A stretch of 64,000 nucleotides of DNA from Spirosoma endophyticum. GTDB taxonomy: Bacteria > Bacteroidota > Bacteroidia > Cytophagales > Spirosomataceae. Shown in pieces: positions 54,027 through 62,027 of this stretch (positions are counted from its first letter, which is position 1; the number at the start of each line of letters is the position of its first letter). A program made the translations under genes and the position numbers. The notes under the pieces were generated by a model that saw only the letters and a list, made by a program, of their open reading frames with translations, was not told where the DNA came from and did not search any database. The DNA is taken from assembly GCF_900112365.1 (NCBI RefSeq), contig NZ_FOLQ01000006.1, positions 310,001 to 374,000 on the forward strand, written 5' to 3'.

Positions 54027-56315
54027 CTATTTTGCTTCCGCCGTCGAAAACGAATAGGGAAAATCCGCTGGTTTGATCCCCCGTTGTTGGTTTGGCGTTG
54101 CCGACATGTCCACATCCAGCACAGCGCCTTGCATCAGTTCCCGGTGACTCAGCCAGTTTCTGCCATACGGTTTCCCGTTCATACGTAGTGTGTTGATGTA
54201 GCGGTTCTGCTCACTATTGGCAGGCGCATTGATGACAATCTGTTTCCCATTTTCCAGGTTTGCCGTAACCTTTTTGAAAAGCGGAGCACCCATTACGTAC
54301 TGATCAGTAGCGGGACAAACCGGATAAAAACCCATGGCCGTAAACACGTACCAGGCCGATGTTTGACCGTTATCTTCGTCGCCACAGTACCCGTCCGGCG
54401 TTGGCAGATATAGCCGATCCATGACTTCACGAAGCCAGTACTGCGCTTTCCAGGGCTCTCCGGCGTAGTTGTACAGGTAAATCATGTGCTGGATGGGTTG
54501 ATTGCCATGCGCATACTGCCCCATGTTGGCAATCTGCATTTCCCGAATTTCGTGGATAACGCTTCCGTAATACGTCTCGTCATACACGGGCGGCATGGTG
54601 AAAACCGAGTCTAGTTTCGTCACAAATTTTTGTGGACCACCCATCAGCCCAATCAATCCCTGCACATCATGAAAAACCGACCAGGTATAATGCCAGCTAT
54701 TGCCCTCCGTGAAGGCATCCCCCCATTTAAACGGATTAAATGGCGACTGAAACGAGCCATTTTTGTTTTTGCCGCGCATCAGCCCTGTTTTGGGGTCAAA
54801 CAGATTTTTATAGTTCTGACTCCGTTTGGCAAAGCGATCAATCTCGCTCTGAGGACGTTTGAGCGCTTTAGCCAGTTGGTAGATGGCAAAATCATCGTAC
54901 GCGTATTCCAGCGTCCGGGCAGCATTTTCATTGATCTTAACGTCGTAGGGAACGTAACCCAGCTCGTTGTAATACGTAGCACCCCGCCGTCCAACGGCAT
55001 CCATTGGGCCTTCCTTTTCCGAATTTTTCAGTACAGCTTCATACAGCGCGTTGATGTCGTAACCCCGTCCGCCTTTCAGGTAGGCATCGGCAATGACAGA
55101 GGCCGAGTTGGAGCCGATCATGGTGTTGCGCAGTCCCGGACTGGCCCATTCCGGCAACCAGCCGCCTTCTTTGTAGGCATTGGCCAGACCTTCCTGTGTC
55201 TGCGCATTCAGCGACGGATACATCAGATTCAGAAACGGAAACAGCGACCGGAACGTATCCCAGAAACCCGTATCAGTGAACATATAACCGGGCAAAACTT
55301 TGCCGTTGTAGGGACTGTAATGCACGACTTTCTGGCTGGCATCGAGTTCGTAAAACTTCCGGGGAAAGAGCAACGAGCGGTACAGGCACGAATAGAAAGT
55401 TTGCATCTGCCCCAGCGAGCCGCCTTCCACCTGAATTCGGCTCAACTCCTTATTCCAGGCGAGTTTAGCTTTCCCTTTAACGGCATCGAACGTGTCGGAC
55501 CCAATTTCTTTGAGGTTCAGTTCGGCCTGCTCATAGCTGATAAATGATGAAGCAACGCGCACCAGAATTTGTTCGCCTTTACTGGTTTTAAACCGGATGG
55601 CGGCTCCTGCGTGCGTAGACTCACTTTCCAATGCGTTGCTCAGTGTTTTCTCACGCCAGGTTTGCGACGTAGCGAAAGGCCTGTCGAAGTATATGACGAA
55701 ATAGTTTTTGAAGTTGGCTGGCACTCCACCGCTGTTGCGGGTTGTGTAGCCCATGATCTTCCGCTCGTTCGGCAGGATTTTCACGTACGATCCTTTATCG
55801 AAGGCGTCGACTACTACAAATGAACTGTCGGTTTTCGGGAACGTAAAACGAAAGCTGGCGGCCCGCTCGGTCGGTGCAATTTCGGTCGTGACGTTGTGAT
55901 CGGCCAGATACACACTATAATAGTACGGTTTAACGATTTCGGCTTTGTGTGAATACCAACTGGCGCGTTCGTCTTCGTTGATACGTAACTTTCCGGTCAT
56001 GGGCATGATCGAAAACTGACCGTAATCGTTCATCCAGGGTGATGGCTGGTGCGTCTGTTTAAACCCCCGGATTTTGTCGGCAGCATACGTATAGGCCCAA
56101 CCATCACCCATCTTGCCGGTTTGTGGCATCCAGAAATTCATACCCCAGGGCAGGGCAATAGCCGGATACGTATTGCCATTCGATAAACTGGGCTTGGAAT
56201 CAGTACCAATGAGTGGATTGACCAGTTCTACCCAATCGGTCGACTGAGCTACTGGCTGGGCATGTGCAACTACAGACATAACTGTCCAGACAAGAAAGCA
56301 AACGATCTTTTTCAT
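54027..56315 (-). CDS. GH92 family alpha-mannosidase
   Basis: 762 aa with signal peptide (about 1-19). The fold starts with VELVNPLIGTDSKPSLSNGNTYPAIALPWGMNFW (in separate motifs: NPLIGTDS and YPAIALPWGM), then FKQTHQPSPWMNDYGQF. The catalytic-domain landmarks are TEGNSWHYTWSVFHDVQGLI and, near residue 650, GYCGDEDNGQTSAWYVFTAM, whose DNGQ-S-W stretch is a GH92 hallmark. Family enzymes are calcium-dependent exo-alpha-mannosidases (mostly 1,2-, also 1,3- and 1,4-linked). It is secreted to the periplasm or surface and would trim mannose from N-glycans or mannans. It stands alone, without a SusCD pair nearby. Confidence 0.95.
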   Translation of the reverse strand: MKKIVCFLVWTVMSVVAHAQPVAQSTDWVELVNPLIGTDSKPSLSNGNTYPAIALPWGMNFWMPQTGKMGDGWAYTYAADKIRGFKQTHQPSPWMNDYGQFSIMPMTGKLRINEDERASWYSHKAEIVKPYYYSVYLADHNVTTEIAPTERAASFRFTFPKTDSSFVVVDAFDKGSYVKILPNERKIMGYTTRNSGGVPANFKNYFVIYFDRPFATSQTWREKTLSNALESESTHAGAAIRFKTSKGEQILVRVASSFISYEQAELNLKEIGSDTFDAVKGKAKLAWNKELSRIQVEGGSLGQMQTFYSCLYRSLLFPRKFYELDASQKVVHYSPYNGKVLPGYMFTDTGFWDTFRSLFPFLNLMYPSLNAQTQEGLANAYKEGGWLPEWASPGLRNTMIGSNSASVIADAYLKGGRGYDINALYEAVLKNSEKEGPMDAVGRRGATYYNELGYVPYDVKINENAARTLEYAYDDFAIYQLAKALKRPQSEIDRFAKRSQNYKNLFDPKTGLMRGKNKNGSFQSPFNPFKWGDAFTEGNSWHYTWSVFHDVQGLIGLMGGPQKFVTKLDSVFTMPPVYDETYYGSVIHEIREMQIANMGQYAHGNQPIQHMIYLYNYAGEPWKAQYWLREVMDRLYLPTPDGYCGDEDNGQTSAWYVFTAMGFYPVCPATDQYVMGAPLFKKVTANLENGKQIVINAPANSEQNRYINTLRMNGKPYGRNWLSHRELMQGAVLDVDMSATPNQQRGIKPADFPYSFSTAEAK

Positions 56316-56617
56316 ACAATCACGTGAAAGGTAACAGCCCGTTTAGCCAGGCCCGTGGGGAGTTTAGGGTAGATACCAGCGATTACTAGTTGGCTGACTT
56401 CAGAAGAAGGAGCAAATGACCAACTTTTTACTAACAGAATACCAACGATTTTCCATACACCTGAAAGATCGACAACGCATAATCATAGTAAATCTTTACT
56501 ATATTATATAGATCTTCCATCAAATCAAGTTTACTAGAATAAATACTTATTAACTTATACCTATAAATATGTAAGTGAAAGTATATTTAGCTAGATTTTT
56601 GAAATTGGAAATTACGC
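56316..56617. other. AT-rich gap opening the accessory island
   Basis: About 300 bp without a gene. Base composition shifts to strongly AT-rich from about 56450 (for example TAAATCTTTACTATATTATA), unlike the sequence before. No promoter box or attachment-site repeat is evident. Confidence 0.5.
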
Positions 56618-57013
56618 ATGGAAACACCCGTTAGAAATGCTTTAACTCGGCTCTGGGGAATAATGAGCTTGAGTTGGCACATTACCGTATTTACTGTTAA
56701 ATACGTCTTGATAAAGTCCAGGAATCTCAAACTATTCACCTATCGGGAAGATGTGTTCGTATACTGGATATGGCGGTGGCATTGGCGATGGGACGCTACC
56801 CACAAGCAATGGACGGCCAGTCGACTTAGAGCTTACTGCCCAGTGTGTCAATCTAAACTTAACGCTATCAAGAATGATCATTCGATACTACTAATTTGTC
56901 CGAAAGGGGGGCGTACCCACGAAAAATTTAATACCAAGTCAGAAACCAGTGATAAAATAAAACTACTTCTTCTTGAAAAGGCAGCCAGACAGTTTAATTT
57001 ATCCGAGCAGTAG
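56618..57013 (+). CDS. Unknown protein with Cys-rich zinc-ribbon-like motif
   Basis: 131 aa. The N-terminal half is hydrophobic and rich in Trp (FVYWIWRWHWRWD at about 47-59), suggesting membrane association. The C-terminal half has CPVC at 74-77, then CPKGG at 94 and a His at 101, a possible zinc site. The 17 bases after its stop codon (GCCCGTTTTTACTAGAC) recur, slightly altered, after the next gene, which also carries a CPVC motif, so the two may derive from one duplicated unit. I do not recognise the family. Confidence 0.55.
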   Translation: METPVRNALTRLWGIMSLSWHITVFTVKYVLIKSRNLKLFTYREDVFVYWIWRWHWRWDATHKQWTASRLRAYCPVCQSKLNAIKNDHSILLICPKGGRTHEKFNTKSETSDKIKLLLLEKAARQFNLSEQ

Positions 57014-57173
57014 CCCGTTTTTACTAGACAGCTATAGGATAAAAAAGATGAATAATTGGATCAGCTTCTATCAAAATAACCTCCTAATAAATAAGCCCTC
57101 AATAGACAACCATTATTATGTTCTCATTATTAGGTAAACGTTAACTTGTGGCAGTAAACGTACAACCTAAATC

Positions 57174-57413
57174 ATGAAATTGGCTCACTATCTTGTCATT
57201 GGGAGCGCCACTCTGTTACTGGCACTCTTTATCCGCGAATTTCTCCGGCACGCTACTTTCCAAAGCCATTGCCCGGTTTGTAAAGATGATCATCCTGATC
57301 GGATTAAACGCCCCTCCTGGGCAAAGGCATTAGATTTTATAGTGCCATCACAACGATTTTACTGCTATGCTTGTGGCAATCGCTTCATTCGAGTCGGGAA
57401 GGGGATGCAATAG
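57174..57413 (+). CDS. Small membrane-anchored zinc-ribbon protein
   Basis: 79 aa. One transmembrane helix (about 5-21) and two Cys pairs, CPVC at 33-36 and CYAC at 64-67, the spacing of a zinc ribbon on the cytoplasmic side. Function unknown; small proteins like this occur as accessory genes. The following 17 bases (GGCCGTTTTTACTGGAC) match those after the previous gene. Confidence 0.6.
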   Translation: MKLAHYLVIGSATLLLALFIREFLRHATFQSHCPVCKDDHPDRIKRPSWAKALDFIVPSQRFYCYACGNRFIRVGKGMQ

Positions 57414-57528
57414 ATTTTTACCGTTTAAGTGTACAGCGAATGGGCCGTTTTTACTGGACGTAAAAATTCGATTAGTGGGCTATTCTTTTTATAACCGAAA
57501 GGCCTAAGATGAGCATTTTGGTTGAAGA

Positions 57529-57590
57529 CTACTGCTAAGTCCGCATTCCACCCCATATGAATATATGGTGGAATGCAGACTTAGCAGTAG
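57529..57590. repeat. 24-bp inverted repeat, hairpin
   Basis: Arms 57529-57552 (CTACTGCTAAGTCCGCATTC...) and 57567-57590 are inverted copies with one mismatch, around a short AT-rich loop that itself can pair (CCATAT/ATATGG). No T-run follows, so it is not a typical terminator. It lies in the 238-bp gap before the next gene, which contains nothing else I can recognise. Confidence 0.8.
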
Positions 57591-57651
57591 GTATGTAAAG
57601 TCACATAAGACAAGTAAGTACCCTGAAACTATCGATTCGGAAAATGGCAAA

Positions 57652-57990
57652 ATGTCCCAAAATTACCCTTTAGGTTTAGTGGAATATTGGGACAAACTAG
57701 ATTCAACCCATTCTGACAATATCACATCTATACAAACGTATAAGACCTTTTTAATCACAGGTATCAATATTAGCAGTCGAAAACCTTGTAGCCGTTTTAT
57801 ATCAGAGGCAACAGTTAAAATGCTGCATACTCAAGACGAGAACCTTTTCAATAAATTGGCAGAACGCTATCTAACTCCCAAACAACAAGATACAGATAAT
57901 ATAGAAAAGTGGGCTAGTTCAATATGCCATAATGTTAGAAACGTCGATAGTAACAGACGTAAACGACAGTTTAAAAACCTATTAGTATGA
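57652..57990 (+). CDS. Unknown accessory protein
   Basis: 112 aa from the ATG at 57652; the frame reaches back to 57565 but that start lies inside the hairpin. The protein is polar and helical (LVEYWDKLDSTHSDNITSIQ; NLFNKLAERYLTPKQQ) and ends in a basic RNVDSNRRKRQFKNLLV. AT-rich codon use differs from genes outside the island. It overlaps the next gene by 4 bp (ATGA), so the two are translationally coupled. No family recognised. Confidence 0.6.
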   Translation: MSQNYPLGLVEYWDKLDSTHSDNITSIQTYKTFLITGINISSRKPCSRFISEATVKMLHTQDENLFNKLAERYLTPKQQDTDNIEKWASSICHNVRNVDSNRRKRQFKNLLV

Positions 57991-58466
57991 AAGACCGCAA
58001 CAAGTTAGGCCGGTTTGTTGCTGGTCATAAAGTAAATGCCTACTCACAGGAACAATTAGATACATTTTTTGAGGATTACTGTATCCACTTAACTAAGGGA
58101 TTAAATCAAGAGAGCTTTGGTGCATGTGATTACAGGACAATGAAAAAGTACGCGTCTACTTCCATGATGCAGACCGAAAAAATACGTGTAGCTAGGGCCA
58201 GCGGCATGCATTTCTATGAAACTGTACTAATAGCCTGTATTACAGGTCTAAAAAATAAGGACACAATCAATGAAGAGGAGCTAGAAATCAATCCTCGTAA
58301 TATAAGGCCGGAAACCTTGATTTTTGTCATGAAAAATAAGTACCCCGAGATATATGGTAATAGGAGGAGGCAAAAAAATATAGATAACTTAAAGATAGAT
58401 GTCTACAGTTCTACCCTTATAGTTGTCGTAAAACCAGATGATATGGCGGAGAATATATTATCTTAA
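57987..58466 (+). CDS. Unknown protein, possibly terminase-small-subunit-like DNA-binding protein
   Basis: 159 aa. An N-terminal region with QEQLDTFFEDYCIH and GACDYRTMKKYASTSMMQTE could form a helix-turn-helix. The later TLIFVMKNKYPEIYGNRRRQ resembles the KN(R/K)FPE-type stretch found in phage packaging small subunits. This similarity is from memory and weak. A phage or satellite origin would fit the island, but no other phage gene is present. It is coupled to the gene before by ATGA overlap. The 177-bp gap after it is AT-rich with nothing visible. Confidence 0.5.
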   Translation: MKDRNKLGRFVAGHKVNAYSQEQLDTFFEDYCIHLTKGLNQESFGACDYRTMKKYASTSMMQTEKIRVARASGMHFYETVLIACITGLKNKDTINEEELEINPRNIRPETLIFVMKNKYPEIYGNRRRQKNIDNLKIDVYSSTLIVVVKPDDMAENILS

Positions 58467-58643
58467 ATCAATCATTTGGTGCAATGATTACTATATCAAT
58501 TCTTATTGGAAAAGGATGTAAAGTAAATCCTTTAAAATATTGACTGACCTATAGCATATAATTCACAAAATAAGTATTTATGTATTGAGCATGTCTTTAT
58601 ACAATAATATACGCATATAAACCAATAATTAACTTAATAAATT

Positions 58644-59204
58644 ATGGGAACAGATGAATTGCATAATATACTTATAGACTCAATTGACGAATTATATAGA
58701 AAAGACTCAGATCTGATCACAAAAAATCTACATGAGCGGACTATATCACATAAACTTGCAGTATACCTAGGGGACAGAATATACCCACTCTGTCTTAATC
58801 TTGACGTGGATTTTGAATATAATGGTGACGTTGAAAATACAGCTAATAATTACAAAAAGAGTTTAAAATTTTTAAGTGATAAATTAACAAAAATTAATCA
58901 AAAGGTAAAAAATGATAAGGAGTTTCAAACTCTATCTGTATATCCTGATATAATAGTTCATAAACGCCGAGAAAACGAGAATAATTTACTATTAATAGAA
59001 ATCAAAAAGAAATACAAGGGCCGTTTAGTAAACGACGAGTTTGATAGGTTAAAATTGCGTCACTACACATCAGACTCACATGAAAACCATTTAAAATACA
59101 AACTCGGCGCTTACATCGAGTTCGATACCTTAATATCCGGAAAATCTTATCGAATTGACTATTATCAAGATGGGGAGCTTATACGTAAGGTGCATTCTCC
59201 TTAA
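58644..59204 (+). CDS. PD-(D/E)XK nuclease-superfamily protein
   Basis: 186 aa. The core is easy to see: a first helix with Glu31 in NLHERTISHKLAVYLGD, a DVDFEYNGD strand, the PD of YPDIIVHKR (D102), and the E-x-K of LLLIEIKKK (E119, K121), followed by the FDRLKLRHYT helix and the KYKLGAYIEF strand. Spacing fits the PD-(D/E)XK fold. The HERTISHKL and YPDIIVHKR segments match a widespread uncharacterised accessory-gene family. It is probably a metal-dependent nuclease or a relative that has lost cleavage; the key residues are intact. Role in defence or in a mobile element is possible, not shown. Confidence 0.75.
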   Translation: MGTDELHNILIDSIDELYRKDSDLITKNLHERTISHKLAVYLGDRIYPLCLNLDVDFEYNGDVENTANNYKKSLKFLSDKLTKINQKVKNDKEFQTLSVYPDIIVHKRRENENNLLLIEIKKKYKGRLVNDEFDRLKLRHYTSDSHENHLKYKLGAYIEFDTLISGKSYRIDYYQDGELIRKVHSP

Positions 59205-59248
59205 GTTTACCAAATTCTATCTGAAAGACTTAATAACAAAATTTACTT

Positions 59249-60112
59249 TTAAATATTTTTTCTATTGATTTTTGCTGCATTTAGTTGCAGCATTAATCTG
59301 TCAGTTACACCTTTCTTTTTAGCAATTTTTCTGCTGTATTCAAGTCTTTCTTGTTCAGAGCCTAATTGTTGGAGTTCAATATATTCAGTTTCTATAAATG
59401 GCAGATCAGTTTCAGCGTGCAAACCAGTATCATTATCTATATAGCCAAATCGGAGCATACGTTCTCCAGTAGTCAAAGGAACGATTTTACTCGTGTTGTT
59501 ATCATACACCTGAAATACCATTTGCATATTTAACCCTAATCCTGATGTTTGGTGCAATTCGACATCTTTTACTGCATTTCTGTTTTTCTTTTGCCTGACT
59601 CCGTATACATAATTAGAATGATATTCAATTTTTTTAATAATATTTTCATTATATAATTCAGCATACCACATATTCATAACATTAGTTAACACATCCATTA
59701 ATTGTCTTTTTACGCCATCGATTAGAGTAATCTCAATTGATTTTTCTGTGTCTTGATACTCCCCAGATTCATCATTGTATTTTGTAATGATATATTTTTC
59801 TATCATACTATTCGCTGATAGAAATTTGGGGTTTTGTCTGTCTAAAAATCTATGCTTACGCACATCGGCGACATTTCCTAAAAGTGAATAATCTGTACAC
59901 AGATTGACTAATCTTGGCTTTACTACCTTTTTAAAATCTTGATTAAGGCATTGTGCATAGTGTTCTCCAAAATGGTAAAGGCTAACTGATGCCTCTAAAC
60001 CTTTACGGATGTCAGCACCATTGTCAAGAATTGCATTATTATTTATAGAAATATATTCCTTGTAGGCAGGTATTACATCAAGAAGGAATTGACTTAGTAT
60101 ACTTTCAAACAT
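59249..60112 (-). CDS. Unknown accessory protein with DVRKH motif
   Basis: 287 aa. N-terminal helical part (about 1-100) includes ASVSLYHFGEHYAQCLN and NVADVRKHRFLDR (D83, H87). I associate the (H/Y)HxxEH and DVA(D/E)xxKH pattern with a family of uncharacterised accessory proteins, possibly HEPN-related, but cannot verify it. The C-terminal half is beta-rich (YVYGVRQKKNRNAVKDVEL; MLRFGYIDNDTGLHAE) and ends in a coiled or helical stretch. It points toward the nuclease-like gene (convergent, 44 bp apart) and away from tRNA-Arg. Codon use is AT-rich. Confidence 0.6.
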   Translation of the reverse strand: MFESILSQFLLDVIPAYKEYISINNNAILDNGADIRKGLEASVSLYHFGEHYAQCLNQDFKKVVKPRLVNLCTDYSLLGNVADVRKHRFLDRQNPKFLSANSMIEKYIITKYNDESGEYQDTEKSIEITLIDGVKRQLMDVLTNVMNMWYAELYNENIIKKIEYHSNYVYGVRQKKNRNAVKDVELHQTSGLGLNMQMVFQVYDNNTSKIVPLTTGERMLRFGYIDNDTGLHAETDLPFIETEYIELQQLGSEQERLEYSRKIAKKKGVTDRLMLQLNAAKINRKNI

Positions 60113-60160
60113 ATTTGCTCAATTTTTACAAAACCGTCCCCTATTTCGTCCCCCAACAAC

Positions 60161-60201
60161 AAGACAACCCGCTAATTATTTGATAATTAGCGGGTTGTCT
60201 T
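60161..60201 (-). terminator. 19-bp perfect hairpin after tRNA-Arg
   Basis: Arms 60161-60179 and 60183-60201 pair exactly around a 3-nt loop (AAGACAACCCGCTAATTAT on the left). It lies 10 bp beyond the tRNA 3' end and should end its transcript. Confidence 0.85.
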
Positions 60202-60210
60202 AACTAGATG

Positions 60211-60284
60211 TGCACTTGTAGGGATTCGAACCCCAAACCTCCTCATCCGTAGTGAGGTGCTCTATCCAATTGAGCTACAAATGC
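60211..60284 (-). tRNA. tRNA-Arg(ACG)
   Basis: Reading the minus strand from 60284: acceptor GCATTTG pairs with CAAGTGC at the 3' end, D-stem GCTC/GAGC, anticodon stem CCTCA/TGAGG with loop CTACGGA (anticodon ACG) and T-arm loop TTCGAAT on a 5-bp stem. The discriminator base is A; CCA is not encoded. ACG is read after A-to-I editing and decodes CGN Arg codons. The 3' end faces the AT-rich island, the usual side for integration. Confidence 0.95.
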
Positions 60285-60318
60285 ATTGCTATAAAGCATT
60301 TCCCGTTGATTGGGAGTG

Positions 60319-60349
60319 CAAAAGTAGGTAGAAAAAAGACGTTTGTCAA
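60319..60349 (-). promoter_or_regulatory. Promoter of tRNA-Arg: TTGACA and TACTTTTG boxes
   Basis: On the minus strand TTGACA (60344-60349) and TACTTTTG (60319-60326) are separated by 17 bp, or 20 bp counted from TTG. Both match the Bacteroidota consensus, the -7 box exactly. The tRNA begins about 34 bp downstream. It is the clearest promoter in the window. Confidence 0.85.
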
Positions 60350-60350
60350 C

Positions 60351-61148
60351 CTATTTCCCTGAAAAATTTGCCTTGCGCTTCATCAAAAAAGCACCAATAC
60401 CTTCAGCTGCGTCTGCCGAACCACCTAATATATCCTGATTATCAGCCTCTTGATCCAGCTGACGGTCGAGATTAGAGTAAAACGATTGATTCAAAACTTG
60501 TTTCATGGCTCCAATGGCGCGAGTTGGAGCCGTGGCATAATAGGCTACTACGTTAGTAACGGCTTCGTCCAATTCAATCGATGGAACCGAACGGCTCACC
60601 AATCCTATCCGGGCGGCTTCGGGGCCATAGACACGGCGACCCGTGCTACACAGGTCAAACGCCCGTTGTGGGCCAATCAACCGGGGGAGGAAAAATGTTG
60701 AACCGGCATCGGGCATCAGACCAATGTTTACGAATATCTGACTAAAATAAGATTCATCAGCACAAATCACCAGGTCGCAGGCTAACGCCAGCGAGCAACC
60801 CGCTCCAGCCGCTACGCCATTGATTCGGCCAATAACGGGCTTTGGCAAGTTGCGGATGGCCCGAATCATGGGGTGATACGTTGTGCGTAGCGATTCGCCC
60901 AACTGAAGTTGTCCTCCCGTCGACATCGCACTGGTAACACCTTCTTTCAGGTCGGCACCCGATGAGAAGGCTTTGTCGCCTGCGCCGGTAATAACGACCA
61001 CGCGTACCTGATCGTCGGCACCAGCGGCTTCAACAGCGGCTGTGATGTCGCGAATCAGCCCCGGACTGAGAGCGTTATAAACCTGGGGGCGATTTAGGGT
61101 GATCCGGCAAACGGAATCCGTCACCTCGTAGAGAAGATTTTCGAACAT
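60351..61148 (-). CDS. Enoyl-CoA hydratase/isomerase family protein
   Basis: 265 aa from the ATG at 61148 (MFENLLYEVTDSVCRITLNRP); the frame extends 14 codons upstream without family similarity. Crotonase landmarks: GAGDKAFSSGADL (about 60-72) and GVAAGAGCSLALACD (about 108-122), which form the oxyanion hole, and GLMPDAGSTFFLPR (about 141-154), where Asp sits at the position of the second catalytic Glu, as in PaaG-like enzymes. The overall form fits the ring-opening or isomerase group (PaaG) as well as ordinary hydratases. No other phenylacetate genes are present, so the pathway is open. Confidence 0.92.
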   Translation of the reverse strand: MFENLLYEVTDSVCRITLNRPQVYNALSPGLIRDITAAVEAAGADDQVRVVVITGAGDKAFSSGADLKEGVTSAMSTGGQLQLGESLRTTYHPMIRAIRNLPKPVIGRINGVAAGAGCSLALACDLVICADESYFSQIFVNIGLMPDAGSTFFLPRLIGPQRAFDLCSTGRRVYGPEAARIGLVSRSVPSIELDEAVTNVVAYYATAPTRAIGAMKQVLNQSFYSNLDRQLDQEADNQDILGGSADAAEGIGAFLMKRKANFSGK

Positions 61149-61154
61149 AAGGGT

Positions 61155-61256
61155 AAACACAGAGCTAATAGAGATGTACACGGAGAGCACAGAGAATACT
61201 ATGTTCTTTCAATTTGCTCTGTGTTCTTCGTGTAAATCTCTGTTATCTCTGTGTTT
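61155..61256. repeat. Imperfect inverted repeat of the AAACACRGAG family
   Basis: Starts AAACACAGAGCTAATAGAGA and ends with an inverted near-copy (TCTCTGTTATCTCTGTGTTT). Shares the AAACAC-GAG-TAA-GAG pattern and the CACAGAGAATAC stretch with the element at 4991-5090. Confidence 0.7.
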
Positions 61257-61260
61257 AAAC

Positions 61261-61899
61261 CTACATGAACCAGAATACGGTGAATAAACTTATGCTCAAT
61301 CCCAGCGCTAGTCCGGCACTGATCTGAGCTGGCGTGTGGGCGTTGAGTTGCAGCCGGGCACTTGCAACCAGGCCTGTCAGGAGCACAAGCAGAAGCAGTG
61401 GAAAAAACAGGTCTGTTATGCCAAATTTAATCATGATGCAGGCAATGAGGCCAACAACACCCCCGATACCAACCGTGTGAGCGCTAATTTGCCAGGACAA
61501 ACTAATAATCCCGACAAATAGAATGGATACCGCCATACTACCGATCATAATCCCCACTTCGGGCGCAAGGGTTGAGATGAGTTGCATCTGAAACGCGAAC
61601 AGATACGCCACAAACAGGTAAACGATGCCTATCAGGAAATACGGCAATCGGCGGTCGGCCAGACTGGTAAGTAGCAAACTTTTGACGTACCCACTGCGGT
61701 AGAGATAATAAATCAGTAACGACGGCACCATAAACGTACCCACAAAAATTAGCACGAGCAGGCTAAGGCGTAAGGACTTGGAAAATGCATCCATACCCAG
61801 CACGGCGGGCACCTGAAACAGCAATAAACCAAACAGGATCGTCGGCATCAGCAAGGGATGGAGAATAACCGACAGAAAGCGAGCAAAAGAATTTGTCAA
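61261..61899 (-). CDS. PAP2-like polytopic membrane protein
   Basis: 212 aa with six transmembrane segments. SWQISAHTVGIGG (about 135-147) resembles PAP2 motif 2 (S-x-H), and ARLQLNAHTPAQISAGLALG near the C-terminus resembles motif 3, with the His-x(4-5)-G spacing kept though Asp is replaced (HTPAQ). No clear motif 1 (KxxxxxxRP) is seen; ADRRLPYF at about 80-87 is the best match. It may be a divergent or inactive lipid-phosphate phosphatase relative. Single gene upstream of the hydratase on the same strand. Confidence 0.65.
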   Translation of the reverse strand: MTNSFARFLSVILHPLLMPTILFGLLLFQVPAVLGMDAFSKSLRLSLLVLIFVGTFMVPSLLIYYLYRSGYVKSLLLTSLADRRLPYFLIGIVYLFVAYLFAFQMQLISTLAPEVGIMIGSMAVSILFVGIISLSWQISAHTVGIGGVVGLIACIMIKFGITDLFFPLLLLVLLTGLVASARLQLNAHTPAQISAGLALGLSISLFTVFWFM

Positions 61900-61912
61900 T
61901 GAGTTACAGGTA

Positions 61913-62024
61913 ATGATGAATTATGAATGATAAGGTGCTTAGCTAACGAATGATAACTGATCTTGTGAACTTAGCAAAGTTACTAACTGCTTTCATTCAT
62001 CATTCATCATTAATAATTCATCAT
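61913..62024. repeat. Imperfect inverted repeat before rpoN end
   Basis: ATGATGAATTATGAATGAT (61913-61931) pairs imperfectly with a run of TCATTCATCATTAATAATTC-type sequence ending at 62024. It follows the rpoN stop and may end its transcript. Confidence 0.5.
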
Positions 62025-62027
62025 TTT

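Noticed and set aside
57048..57137. Small 29-codon frame in the gap between the two CPVC genes
   Set aside because: AT-rich sequence gives such short frames by chance, and no start signal or similarity supports it.
57529..57590. CRISPR-type repeat
   Set aside because: Only one inverted repeat is present, with no series of regularly spaced direct repeats. No CRISPR array or cas gene was seen elsewhere either.
56316..60284. Complete integrated element with att repeats at tRNA-Arg
   Set aside because: No integrase gene and no second copy of the tRNA 3' end were found in the window.
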